A stretch of 64,000 nucleotides of DNA, taken from positions 62,001-126,000 of the forward strand of contig NZ_LACC01000026.1 of assembly GCF_000967965.1 (NCBI RefSeq), in the 5' to 3' direction. This DNA is from Pseudomonas fluorescens (GTDB taxonomy: Bacteria; Pseudomonadota; Gammaproteobacteria; Pseudomonadales; Pseudomonadaceae). The stretch's first letter is position 1, and each line of letters starts with the position of its first letter. This document shows positions 16,049-24,081 of this stretch, piece after piece. The notes beneath the pieces are model-generated. The model was given only the letters and a program-made list of their open reading frames with translations. It did no database searches and had not been told where the DNA came from. The position numbers were made by a program, and so were the translations under genes.

Positions 16049-17527
16049 TTATTGATACGAAGGTTTCTGCCCGTCGCCAGACGCCACGCGTTGCTCGAAG
16101 GCACCGACGGCGTTGCCGCCCAACGCAATGAACAGCTGCACGGTGTCGAGGTACTGCGCGGTATTCACGCGGATCTGTCCCAGCAGCGCCTGCTCGTAGG
16201 CACGCTCCGCTTCCAGGACCTGGAGGATGCTGTTCTCGCCTTGCGCAAAGGCTTGCTGGTTCAACTGCAAACTGGATTCGGCCGCGCGCAAGGCATCGGT
16301 TTGGGCCTGGTGTTCCTCGGCGTCATGGTTGATCGCCTGCAAGGTGTCGGCGACCTGCCCGAACGAGGTGATGACCGTTTGCTGATAACCGGCGAGCGTC
16401 GCCTTGTAACCGTCGACGGCAGCCTGTTGTTCAGCCTTGAGCGTGCCCCCATCGAAGATCGGCCCGGCCAACCCCGCAGCGAAACCCCAGAGTGCCGCGC
16501 CGCCATTGCCGGAAGCCGCCTGCGCCAGGGACGCCGACAGCGTGACGTGGGGATAGAGGTTCGCCGTCGCCACGCCCACCGCCGCGCTGGCCATGTGCAG
16601 TTGCGCCTCGGCTTGCAGCACATCCGGCCGGTCGTGGGCCATCTCCGAAGGCAGGGTCACCGGCATGTTCGACGGCAGTGCAAACTCGCTCAAGTCGAAG
16701 TCGGGAGCGACCCAGTCCGCCGGCCCCTTCCCCGTCAGGATCGACAGTGCGTGGCGTGCCGCATCGCGCTGTTGAGCGAGGGGTGGCAACAAGGTGCGGT
16801 CCTGGGCGAGACGGGTCTCGGCCAGTGATACATCGATCTGCGTGGTGGAGCCGTTGAGATGGGCCATGCGCACCAGTTCAAGGTTTTTCGCGTCATCGGC
16901 CAGCAGCTTTTCCACGGCCTGTATCTGCGCGTTGGCGGAGGCCACCAGCAAGGCCTGGCTGGCGACGTTGCCGGTCAGGGTCAGGTACGCCGCTTCGTAG
17001 CGGTGCCTTTGCAGGTCGGTAAACGCCTGCTGTTGTTCAACCAGCCGCTTGTTGCCGCCGAACACATCAAGGTCGAACCCCACCCGCGGTCCTATCGCGT
17101 AGAAATTGGCGATGGCGGGTTCCCTGGCGTTGTGCAGCCGTTGACGACCGGCCACCGCAGCGAAATCGACCTGCGGATACAGGACACCCTGCGCCGCCGC
17201 AACAGAAGAAGCGGCTTGCCGGATCGTCGCATCAGCGGCCACCAGATCCAGGTTGCCGTCGATGGCACGCCGCACCACGCGGTCGAGTTTCGGCGAACCA
17301 AAGGCCGACCACCAATCGCCATTGACCTTGTTGCCGAGGTCGATGCGGGGGTTGCCACCCTGGGCCAGACGCTGCTCGGCCTGTGGGTCATAGTGCTGCG
17401 ACGCACTCGCCGCCGGTGCTTGATAGTCGGGGCCAACGGTGCAGGCAGTCAGGAAGGCAAGCAGCGACAACCCCGCGAACTTCGTTTGCAGCAGACAGCG
17501 GTTGAGGACCAGCGCATAAGCATTCAT
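16049..17527 (-). CDS. NodT-family outer-membrane efflux lipoprotein
   Basis: This is a 492-residue outer-membrane factor of a tripartite pump. A lipoprotein signal peptide ends in the lipobox LTAC (Cys 29), followed by TVGPDYQAP, typical of OprM/NodT proteins. Two outer-membrane efflux repeats follow, with alanine/glutamine-rich coiled-coil helices. I chose the ATG at 17527: GGAG lies eight bases upstream and the gap to the transporter stop is 19 bases, whereas a start 33 bases upstream would overlap that gene. It works with the adjacent MFS transporter and HlyD adaptor to move a substrate across both membranes. Confidence 0.92.
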   Translation of the reverse strand: MNAYALVLNRCLLQTKFAGLSLLAFLTACTVGPDYQAPAASASQHYDPQAEQRLAQGGNPRIDLGNKVNGDWWSAFGSPKLDRVVRRAIDGNLDLVAADATIRQAASSVAAAQGVLYPQVDFAAVAGRQRLHNAREPAIANFYAIGPRVGFDLDVFGGNKRLVEQQQAFTDLQRHRYEAAYLTLTGNVASQALLVASANAQIQAVEKLLADDAKNLELVRMAHLNGSTTQIDVSLAETRLAQDRTLLPPLAQQRDAARHALSILTGKGPADWVAPDFDLSEFALPSNMPVTLPSEMAHDRPDVLQAEAQLHMASAAVGVATANLYPHVTLSASLAQAASGNGGAALWGFAAGLAGPIFDGGTLKAEQQAAVDGYKATLAGYQQTVITSFGQVADTLQAINHDAEEHQAQTDALRAAESSLQLNQQAFAQGENSILQVLEAERAYEQALLGQIRVNTAQYLDTVQLFIALGGNAVGAFEQRVASGDGQKPSYQ

Positions 17528-17546
17528 TAGGCAAACTCCACGAAAA

Positions 17547-19043
17547 CTAATTGGCCGCAACGGGCTTGCGAAGAAACAACACCAGCGGGCTCACCACCAG
17601 CATCACCACCATCAGGATCTTGAACTGGTCGACCACGGCGATGAACGCGGCCTGGCCGGTGATCATTTCGTTGAGCCCGTCGAGCACCTGCAACGGCGCC
17701 GAGGTCAGCGAATGCGCAGCCGCGCGGTATGGCGTCAGGTTGCTGGCCAGCGCCATGTGCATGGCCTGGGTGTTGTTGAAGAAGAACAACTGCACGATCG
17801 CCACGCCCAGCGTGCTGCCGTAGACCCGGGCCAGGTTGAACAGGCCAGTGCCTTCGGGGCGCAGCGTGGGGTCGAGCGTACTGAACGCGACCTTGGTCAC
17901 CGCCGGCATCAGGATGCCCAGGCCCGCGCCCTGGATCGCACCGGCGACGGCCACGGGCCACTCGTCCATCAGCGGCGAATAGCCGAGCATCAGCCAGTTG
18001 GCATAAACTACCACCGCCACGCCTGCCGCCACGAAGGGACGACGGTCGAAACGCTCGGGCAGCCGCCCCATCAACAGAAAAGCGCCAACCAGGCCCATGC
18101 CACGGGGAATCGTCAAGGCGCCGGTGGTGTCAGGCGGGTAGCCGAGAATCTCGTCCAGCATCGGCGACGTCAGGGCCATGGTCGACAACAGCACGAAACC
18201 GAGGGCGAAAAAGATCACCGTCGACAACACGAAGTTGCGGTCCTTGAACAGGCGTTTGTTGAGGAAATGCACCTTCGAGGTCAGCACATGCACCACGAAC
18301 AGGTAGATCCCCAGCGCAGACGCCACGGTTTCCAGGCAGATCTCGGGCGAGGCGAACCAGTCCAGGCGCTCCCCTCGGTCGAGCAGCATTTGCAGGCTGA
18401 TCATGCCGAGGGTGAAGGTGCCGAAACCGAAGAAATCGAACGCCGGCGGTTTCTCGGCCTTCTTCTCGGTCAGCAACAGCGCCGCCACCAGGAAGATAAA
18501 CGCCGACAGTGGCACGCTGAGGTAAAACATCGGCCGCCAGCCAAAATGCTCGGCGATCCAGCCACCGATACTCGGGCCGCTGACGATGCCGAACAGCACG
18601 ATGGCGGTCCAGCTCGCGCCGAACTTCGCACGCTTGTCCAGCGGCAAGGTTTCCATGGCAATCGCCATCGACAACGGTGCCAGCACGCCACTGGCGATGC
18701 CTTGAACAATGCGCGCGCCGACGAATTCCAGCGGCGTCGTCGCCGCCGTGGCGAGCAGCAAGCCAAGGACAAACAACGCCAGCGCCGCCTGATACACCCA
18801 CTTCAAGCCAAAGCGCCCGGCCAGCCAATTCGCGAGCGGCATGCTGATCGCACTCGCGGCCAGGTACGAGGTGAAAATCCAGCCCGCTTGGTCGTCGCTC
18901 ATCGACAGGCTGCCCTGAATCAACCTGAGCGCCGCGTTCGGCAACGGCAGGTTCGCCGACTGCATGTAGGTCGCCAGCAAGGCGGCGAACCTGAGCGAAC
19001 GCGCGCCCTCCTCACCGGGGCTTACCATCGATTGGCTATTCAT
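17547..19043 (-). CDS. DHA2-type MFS multidrug efflux transporter (EmrB-like)
   Basis: This is a 498-residue inner-membrane protein with about 14 hydrophobic segments, the size and topology of the DHA2/EmrB family. Visible motifs include the motif-A-like loop LANWLAGRFGLKWVYQAAL and the motif-C-like GIVSGPSIGGWI. Its ATG shares a base with the stop of the HlyD-type adaptor gene (TGATG), so the two are coupled, and an outer-membrane partner follows. The complex is expected to export drugs or other hydrophobic compounds using the proton gradient. The divergent TetR gene is the likely repressor. Confidence 0.92.
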   Translation of the reverse strand: MNSQSMVSPGEEGARSLRFAALLATYMQSANLPLPNAALRLIQGSLSMSDDQAGWIFTSYLAASAISMPLANWLAGRFGLKWVYQAALALFVLGLLLATAATTPLEFVGARIVQGIASGVLAPLSMAIAMETLPLDKRAKFGASWTAIVLFGIVSGPSIGGWIAEHFGWRPMFYLSVPLSAFIFLVAALLLTEKKAEKPPAFDFFGFGTFTLGMISLQMLLDRGERLDWFASPEICLETVASALGIYLFVVHVLTSKVHFLNKRLFKDRNFVLSTVIFFALGFVLLSTMALTSPMLDEILGYPPDTTGALTIPRGMGLVGAFLLMGRLPERFDRRPFVAAGVAVVVYANWLMLGYSPLMDEWPVAVAGAIQGAGLGILMPAVTKVAFSTLDPTLRPEGTGLFNLARVYGSTLGVAIVQLFFFNNTQAMHMALASNLTPYRAAAHSLTSAPLQVLDGLNEMITGQAAFIAVVDQFKILMVVMLVVSPLVLFLRKPVAAN

Positions 19044-20179
19044 CAGGAGTTACCTGCGCTCAGCAACGCCTTGAGCGGGTGCCACCAGGGGCTTTGAAAA
19101 CGGGTGTCGATCCGTACCGTGGCGCTGGTCCCGGAGAACAGCGGCAGCGTCGGGTCCACTTCGTCGAGCTCAAGCCGTACCGGCACCCGTTGCGTCACCT
19201 TGACCCAGTTACCGGTGGCATTCTCCGGCGGCAGCAGCGCGAAATCGGACCCGGCCCCCGGGCTCATGCTGGTGACATGGGCCTTGAACACGCGATCCGG
19301 GTAGGTATCGATGCGAATGGTGGCTTCCTGGCCCGGGCGCATGTGGGTCACATCGGTCTCGCGGAAGTTGGCCTCGACCCAGATCTCGTGACCGGACAAC
19401 AAGGCAAAGGCCGGCGCGCCGCTGTTCACATGGTTGCCCACCTGCAGATCGTCGACCTTGGCCACGATGCCATCTTGCGGCGCATACACCGTGGTGTACG
19501 AGAGGTACAACTGCGCCTCGTCGAGCTGCGCCCTGGCCTCGCGCACCGTCGGGTGACTGTCGGCATCGATGTCCGGATTACCGTTCAACGCAACTACGGT
19601 GCTGGCGATCTGTTGCTCGATGGAGGCGATCCGCTGCCGCGCCACTTTCACATCGGTATCGGCGCGTTCGTAGATGGACTTCGACACGAACGCCGAGGCG
19701 ATCAGGGCCTTCTTGCGGGCAAAATCCTTTTGGTCGAAGTCAGCCGACTCTTTTGCCGATTGCAGTTCCGCCTGTTGCTGGCGATAGCTGGCCTTGAGCC
19801 CGTCGATACGCAGCCGCGCCACGCTCAGTTGTGCCTGCGCGCGGTCGACGGCGATCTGGAAGGGTTTCGGGTCGATCCGGAACAGCACCTGACCCTTGCG
19901 GACCTGCTGATTGTCCTCGACGGCGATCTCTGCCACTTGCCCGGAGATCCGCGCATTGATCGATGCCTTCGCCACCCGGGCGTAAGCGTTATCGGTCGAA
20001 ACATAAGCCTGCCCCGACACATGGTGGGCATAGCCCAGGGCCGCGAAGAGGATGGGAACACCCACCATCAGCCAGGGACGCAACCTCTGTTTCAATGGTT
20101 TGTTGATACGCGAGTCAGCCGGGTTTGGGCCAGGGTGCTCGAAGGTCTGTGAAGCCGGGATATCGAACGGTTTGGTCAT
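19043..20179 (-). CDS. HlyD/EmrA-family membrane fusion protein
   Basis: This is a 378-residue periplasmic adaptor. A cytoplasmic N-terminus of about 35 residues is followed by one membrane helix (WLMVGVPILFAALGYAHHV). The lipoyl half-motifs (ARISGQVAEIAVEDNQQVRK and APQDGIVAKVDDLQVGNHV) flank a coiled-coil hairpin, and a beta-barrel domain ends the protein. The ATG at 20179 follows GGTGAA; upstream in-frame codons run into the divergent promoter and look non-coding. As the first gene of the efflux operon it links the MFS pump to the NodT channel. It is divergent from a TetR regulator 260 bases away. Confidence 0.92.
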   Translation of the reverse strand: MTKPFDIPASQTFEHPGPNPADSRINKPLKQRLRPWLMVGVPILFAALGYAHHVSGQAYVSTDNAYARVAKASINARISGQVAEIAVEDNQQVRKGQVLFRIDPKPFQIAVDRAQAQLSVARLRIDGLKASYRQQQAELQSAKESADFDQKDFARKKALIASAFVSKSIYERADTDVKVARQRIASIEQQIASTVVALNGNPDIDADSHPTVREARAQLDEAQLYLSYTTVYAPQDGIVAKVDDLQVGNHVNSGAPAFALLSGHEIWVEANFRETDVTHMRPGQEATIRIDTYPDRVFKAHVTSMSPGAGSDFALLPPENATGNWVKVTQRVPVRLELDEVDPTLPLFSGTSATVRIDTRFQSPWWHPLKALLSAGNS

Positions 20180-20378
20180 GATCGAGTTCACCTTTAGCCG
20201 GGTAATCGGGCCGACGTCGGCAAGCATCGCCAGCGGCCCGCAGGTCAATAAATGCTGTAAGGAAGCAAGCCCGTGCGCGGCCGGGAGGATCGCTCCCGGC
20301 GCGTCGGTTTCGTCGCCGCAACACTCAGTTCGCGCTCGGCTACAACAAACCCTGGAGCAAGGAATTTCTGATTCCTTA

Positions 20379-20451
20379 ATTTTGTGCGATGGTGTAAGAA
20401 TATCCCTCGACCCACCCTCCCACAAGGATTTTGTACGACATGGCACAAAAT
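20379..20451. promoter_or_regulatory. Candidate TetR operators in divergent promoter
   Basis: ATTTTGTGCGAT (20379-20390) and ATTTTGTACGAC (20428-20439) are near-identical direct copies 49 bases apart. The second is the left arm of an inverted repeat ATTTTGT-N10-ACAAAAT (20428-20451) that spans the regulator start codon. Their position suggests autoregulation and control of the efflux operon by the adjacent TetR protein; binding is inferred. Confidence 0.5.
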
Positions 20452-21066
20452 AAATCGACAGAGGGCAAAGGCCGTGGCCGCCCTCGAGCCTACGACCCGC
20501 AGACAGCGTTGCAGCAGGCACTCGGTGTGTTCTGGAACACCGGCTATTCCGGCGCGTCCCTGGACAGCATCGCCACCGCCGCCGGCATGAATCGCCCCAG
20601 CCTCTATGCGGCATTCGGTGACAAGCACGCGCTCTACATCAAAGCGCTGGAGCAATATTGGGAGTTTGCCGCGGCGTCCATGGGCGAGGCGCTGACGGAC
20701 CTTGACCTGCCGTTGACCGAGGCCTTGCAGCGTTTCTACGAGGGGCAGTTATCGATTTACTTCTCGGGCGACGGCCAGCCCCGCGGTTGCTTCGCCATCG
20801 GCACGGCCACCACCGAGGCGGTCGAGGACCCGGAAATTCGCGAGGTGCTGAGCGACCGGTTGAGTCGGCTGGATGCCGATCTGGAAATCCGATTGCAAGC
20901 GGCGAAAGAGGCTGGCGAGTTGAAAGACAATGCAGACCCGGCTGCCCTGGCCGTGCTCGCCTCGTCTCTGCTGCACAGCATTTCGATACGTGCTCGGGCC
21001 GGTAAATCCCGAGCCGAGCTGACGGAACTGGCACGCAATGCGATCAGAGTGATCTGCGGTGAGTGA
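20440..21066 (+). CDS. TetR-family regulator of efflux operon
   Basis: This is a 208-residue TetR protein. A basic N-terminus (GKGRGRPRAYD) precedes the helix-turn-helix at about residues 30-65 (GYSGASLDSIATAAGMNRPS, then LYAAFGDKHALY). The C-terminal ligand domain includes RGCFAIGTATTEA, as in the AcrR/YxaF-like group. I chose the ATG at 20440, with AAGGA 13 bases upstream, over a TTG nine bases earlier. It is divergent from the HlyD-MFS-NodT-AKR operon, which it probably represses. Its end overlaps the mug start by eight bases, an unusual pairing of an efflux regulator with a DNA repair gene. Confidence 0.9.
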   Translation: MAQNKSTEGKGRGRPRAYDPQTALQQALGVFWNTGYSGASLDSIATAAGMNRPSLYAAFGDKHALYIKALEQYWEFAAASMGEALTDLDLPLTEALQRFYEGQLSIYFSGDGQPRGCFAIGTATTEAVEDPEIREVLSDRLSRLDADLEIRLQAAKEAGELKDNADPAALAVLASSLLHSISIRARAGKSRAELTELARNAIRVICGE

Positions 21067-21580
21067 AAAGCTCGAAGATATCCTCGCCGGGCAATTGGCC
21101 GTGATCTTTTGCGGCATCAACCCCGGCATGACGGCCGCCGCCCAGGGGCACCATTTTGCCGGGCGCGGCAATCGTTTCTGGCGCACGCTGCATCTCGCCG
21201 GGTTTACCCCGCAGCTTGTGCAACCGGAAAACGATCGGACGATCTTGCAGTACCACTGCGGGTTAACGGCGGTGGTGGAACGGCCGACGGCCAGTGCGGA
21301 TCAGCTATCCTTGCACGAGTTCACCGCCGCCGCTGCCGACTTCGAACAGAAAATCGCACGCCATGCGCCGCGTTTCGTGGCGTTTCTGGGCAAGGCGGCG
21401 TATGCCGCGCTGTCCGGTCAGCGGGACATCGCCTGGGGCCTGCAAACCAAAACCTTCGGCCATGCCACGGTCTGGGTCCTGCCCAACCCCAGCGGGAGAA
21501 ATCGTGGGTTCAGCCTCGAGCAACTGGTCACGGCGTACCGTGAACTGCGCCTGGCCGTCGACGAACAGCGGCGGGTGTAA
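21059..21580 (+). CDS. mug: G/U(T) mismatch-specific DNA glycosylase Mug
   Basis: This 173-residue enzyme belongs to the Mug/TDG branch of uracil-DNA glycosylases, which remove uracil and ethenocytosine, and less efficiently thymine, opposite guanine. The active-site motif is FCGINPGMTAAAQGHHF (about 17-33), where the family Asn in GINPG activates water. The second motif is LPNPSGRNRG (about 140-149), which wedges the DNA. The start is the GTG at 21059, which lies inside the TetR stop region (8-base overlap), so expression is probably coupled to that regulator. The length matches E. coli Mug (168 residues). Confidence 0.93.
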   Translation: MSEKLEDILAGQLAVIFCGINPGMTAAAQGHHFAGRGNRFWRTLHLAGFTPQLVQPENDRTILQYHCGLTAVVERPTASADQLSLHEFTAAAADFEQKIARHAPRFVAFLGKAAYAALSGQRDIAWGLQTKTFGHATVWVLPNPSGRNRGFSLEQLVTAYRELRLAVDEQRRV

Positions 21581-21664
21581 TCACGTCGGCGGAATCGTCG
21601 CCAGCACACCGATCAGGATGGTCAACAGCAGAAAACCGCCGAGAAAAATCGTCATCTTGGCCAT
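21581..21664 (-). CDS. 27-residue single-pass membrane microprotein
   Basis: This is a short leftward gene of 27 codons that begins immediately after the mug stop. The peptide starts MAKMTIFLGGFLLLTILIG and ends VLATIPPT, so it is almost entirely one hydrophobic helix. A strong Shine-Dalgarno GGGAGG lies seven bases before the ATG. The combination of a good ribosome site, a clean membrane segment and placement between genes makes it a credible small protein. No function can be assigned. Confidence 0.6.
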   Translation of the reverse strand: MAKMTIFLGGFLLLTILIGVLATIPPT

Positions 21665-21732
21665 GGGGCCTCCCACACTATGAATTGGCGGTACAGGGGC
21701 AGCCTGCGCTGCCCGAACGGCGTACCGAAGAC

Positions 21733-22815
21733 TTATTGTGGGCTGGCGGCTGTATCCGTTACAGAGGCAGATTGCGCTGAAAAATACGGATCAGATCCGC
21801 TTTCAGGCCGTGCTTTCGAGGGTTTTACAGGCAAGAATTTGCGGGCGATGTCCACAAAAGGCGTGACGATCAACCCTTGCAGCGTCAGGTAACGCTCGTG
21901 ATCCTGCTCACCCGTGCCAAATTGGATGGACTCGGGTGTGGACCGGGTGACGTAGAGCGTGCCGAACATCCAGTCCCACAGCGACAGATTGATGCCGAAG
22001 TTCTTGTTGAAGTGCCGCCGCGCATCGCTGTGATGAATCTGGTGTTGCGCCGGACTGCTCAGCACCCGCTCCAGCACCGGCCCGAAGGACAACCAGACGT
22101 GGCTGTGACGCAGGTTGGCCGCCAGGGCATTGAAGATGAACACGATGTAGGTCACGCCAAACAAGGTATAGCGGCTGATCTCCCCGCCACAGACGTACCA
22201 GAAGACACCGGCAAACGCGCCGACGCAGATGATGTCCGTGAGCTTTTCGACCACTTCTTCCAGAAAGTGCACGCGGCTGGCCGTTGCCGGCACCAGCACG
22301 GGCGCCGAATGATGGACCTTGTGGAAGGCCCACAGGTACCGCGAATGGAAAGCGCGATGGCCCCAGTAATGGCTGAAGTCCTTGACCAGAAATACACCCA
22401 GCCCATAAAGCAGGGTCAGCCCCAGGTGTTCCTCCACTTGCGTACGCGCGCCCCACAGGTTGGTGAAGAACGCGATGTAGTCCGCTGAACGCAAGACGTA
22501 CGGATCCACCAGGCCGACGATGGGCAGCACCAGGGCAACCTTGAGGATGGCGAGTACGAAGTAGTAGCGGTAGTCGAGCAACGCCGAGCGATGCAGGTAC
22601 ACCCGACGGCCGCCGATGAACTGCCCGAACGAACGCGCGTCGGTCAGGCCCCGGGATTTTCGGTAGCGGAACAGGCAGTAGGCGACGCCGTAAGACATGC
22701 AGAGAAAGGCTAGACCGAGTCTGCCGTTGAAGTCGAAAATGCCCAGGAACTGCCGGGTGACCGGCTCGATCACCCACTGGGATAAATAAAGATGGATTGC
22801 GGCAAGAACATCCAT
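21733..22815 (-). CDS. Sterol desaturase / fatty-acid hydroxylase family membrane enzyme
   Basis: This is a 360-residue membrane-bound di-iron oxygenase. The histidine clusters that hold the iron are HRAFH (153-157), HKVHH (165-169), RHSH (236-239) and HQIHH (258-262), matching the HX3H and HX2HH boxes of the family. Several hydrophobic segments surround them. Members hydroxylate or desaturate lipids and sterol-like molecules using O2; the substrate here is unknown. The roughly 30 C-terminal residues after ARKFLPVK are low-complexity and probably disordered. A possible Fur box lies 35-50 bases upstream, which would suit an iron-dependent enzyme. Confidence 0.9.
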   Translation of the reverse strand: MDVLAAIHLYLSQWVIEPVTRQFLGIFDFNGRLGLAFLCMSYGVAYCLFRYRKSRGLTDARSFGQFIGGRRVYLHRSALLDYRYYFVLAILKVALVLPIVGLVDPYVLRSADYIAFFTNLWGARTQVEEHLGLTLLYGLGVFLVKDFSHYWGHRAFHSRYLWAFHKVHHSAPVLVPATASRVHFLEEVVEKLTDIICVGAFAGVFWYVCGGEISRYTLFGVTYIVFIFNALAANLRHSHVWLSFGPVLERVLSSPAQHQIHHSDARRHFNKNFGINLSLWDWMFGTLYVTRSTPESIQFGTGEQDHERYLTLQGLIVTPFVDIARKFLPVKPSKARPESGSDPYFSAQSASVTDTAASPQ

Positions 22816-22848
22816 ACCGGGCTGCCCAACGTAAATGGAAGGGCAATT

Positions 22849-22867
22849 GTAAATGAGAATGAGTCTT
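22849..22867 (-). promoter_or_regulatory. Possible Fur box
   Basis: GTAAATGAGAATGAGTCTT matches the 19-bp Fur consensus GATAATGATAATCATTATC at about 12 of 19 positions, with the AATGAgAATgA core intact. It lies 34-52 bases upstream of the hydroxylase ATG, in a promoter-like position. Iron regulation is inferred. Confidence 0.4.
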
Positions 22868-22892
22868 TAGTGTGTTGAATTATGCCCGGCTG

Positions 22893-23555
22893 TCAGCCGC
22901 CCAGCGCAATGATCGCAAGGATCAATACGGCCCCCGTGGCGGCCAGGATCACCCCACCCTGCCATTGCGTGGCGCCAGCGTATCTGGCGAGCAGCCAGCC
23001 TGCGATGAACAGCACCACGAGCCCGATCAGGTTGGACAGTCGAATGGCGAGCGCCGTCTGATCGAGCAGTATGAACGGCACCACCAGCGGAAATGTCGAG
23101 CACACGACCAACAGGAAAACACCGAGAGCACCCTTGAAGTCGTTCCAACCAAGGCCGGCACTGATCGGCAAGGGGGGCTGCTCAAGCAGCCGACGGCGCA
23201 ACAACTCCAGCCCCTCGCTGCCGGCCGCCGTCGCGAACTGCAATGGCAACACTTGCGCAACGAGTGCCTGACCGGCCGCGGCGTCCGTTCCATTGCGCAA
23301 GGCCAGGTACAGCTTGATCCTGCGCGTGCGCTCGACCAGTGCGCGCAACAGGTACATGACCGCATCGGCCAGTCCCCAGGCGAGATTGCAGCCGAGCGCG
23401 GCAATCATCATCGTGCGTTCGGCTGCCTGGTCTGCCGTGGCCACGCTGATGGTGCCGGTGAACGTCATGGCCATCAGCAGGCCGAAGATCACCTCGGTAA
23501 TGCGCTCGACAGGGTCAAGTACAGGCGCCCTCTCGAATTGACCATTGGCTGGCAT
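22893..23555 (-). CDS. VIT1/CCC1-like membrane protein
   Basis: This is a 220-residue membrane protein. Its N-terminal signature DPVERITEVIFGLLMAMTFT is followed by further transmembrane helices, with a cytosolic stretch at about residues 65-130 and three hydrophobic helices at the C-terminus. It resembles the vacuolar iron/manganese transporter (VIT1/CCC1) superfamily, though it lacks the Glu-rich metal-binding region of plant VIT1. I chose the ATG at 23555 because GAGGTGAA precedes it. It is divergent from the DUF3302/HlyD pair, and metal handling would suit the nearby possible Fur box. Transport of iron or manganese is inferred from the family. Confidence 0.75.
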   Translation of the reverse strand: MPANGQFERAPVLDPVERITEVIFGLLMAMTFTGTISVATADQAAERTMMIAALGCNLAWGLADAVMYLLRALVERTRRIKLYLALRNGTDAAAGQALVAQVLPLQFATAAGSEGLELLRRRLLEQPPLPISAGLGWNDFKGALGVFLLVVCSTFPLVVPFILLDQTALAIRLSNLIGLVVLFIAGWLLARYAGATQWQGGVILAATGAVLILAIIALGG

Positions 23556-23706
23556 GAATTCACCTCGTCGGAGTGTGCTTGCACGATATCGGTCGACGCT
23601 TCGGCCAGGCACCGGTTGTCCCTGCTGGATATCCGCATCCCCGTCAAGTGTAGTTTGAACGACTACACTCATGCGCACACGTTATCTGCTTCAAGAGGAG
23701 TGGTTC

Positions 23707-24078
23707 ATGCTTGATTACTTCGCCCTGGGCCTGCTGATCTTTGTCGGGCTCATCTTGTTCTACGGGGTCATTCTGCTCCACGACATCCCCTATGAAATTG
23801 CCGTCCACCGCAACCACCCTCACCAGGATGCGATCCACGCCACCGGCTGGGTCAGCCTCTTCACCCTGCATGCGCTCTGGCCGTTCCTGTGGATCTGGGC
23901 GATGGCCTATCGAGAGGACCGGGGCTGGGGTTTCAGTGACGGACACTCACCCAAAAGTCATGTGGTTCACCTCGAACAACAGGTCGCCGAGCTGCAAGGC
24001 CGGATCGAGCGCCTGGAGGCAGCGACGGGCACGGCACAGAACCGGGTGCCAACGGACAATCTCGGCGAGGGCATTTGA
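23707..24078 (+). CDS. DUF3302 inner-membrane protein (YiaW-like)
   Basis: This is a 123-residue protein with two predicted membrane helices (DYFALGLLIFVGLILFYGVI and WVSLFTLHALWPFLWIWAM). A short coiled coil follows at the C-terminus (VVHLEQQVAELQGRIERLE). The ATG at 23707 follows AAGAGGAG. It lies three bases before an HlyD-family gene, the same pair as E. coli yiaW-yiaV, where the DUF3302 protein accompanies a membrane-fusion protein. It is probably a small partner subunit of that adaptor in the inner membrane. Confidence 0.85.
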   Translation: MLDYFALGLLIFVGLILFYGVILLHDIPYEIAVHRNHPHQDAIHATGWVSLFTLHALWPFLWIWAMAYREDRGWGFSDGHSPKSHVVHLEQQVAELQGRIERLEAATGTAQNRVPTDNLGEGI

Positions 24079-24081
24079 GCC

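Noticed and set aside
17712..19097. 461-codon rightward open frame
   Set aside because: It is antisense to the MFS transporter gene and has an implausible composition.
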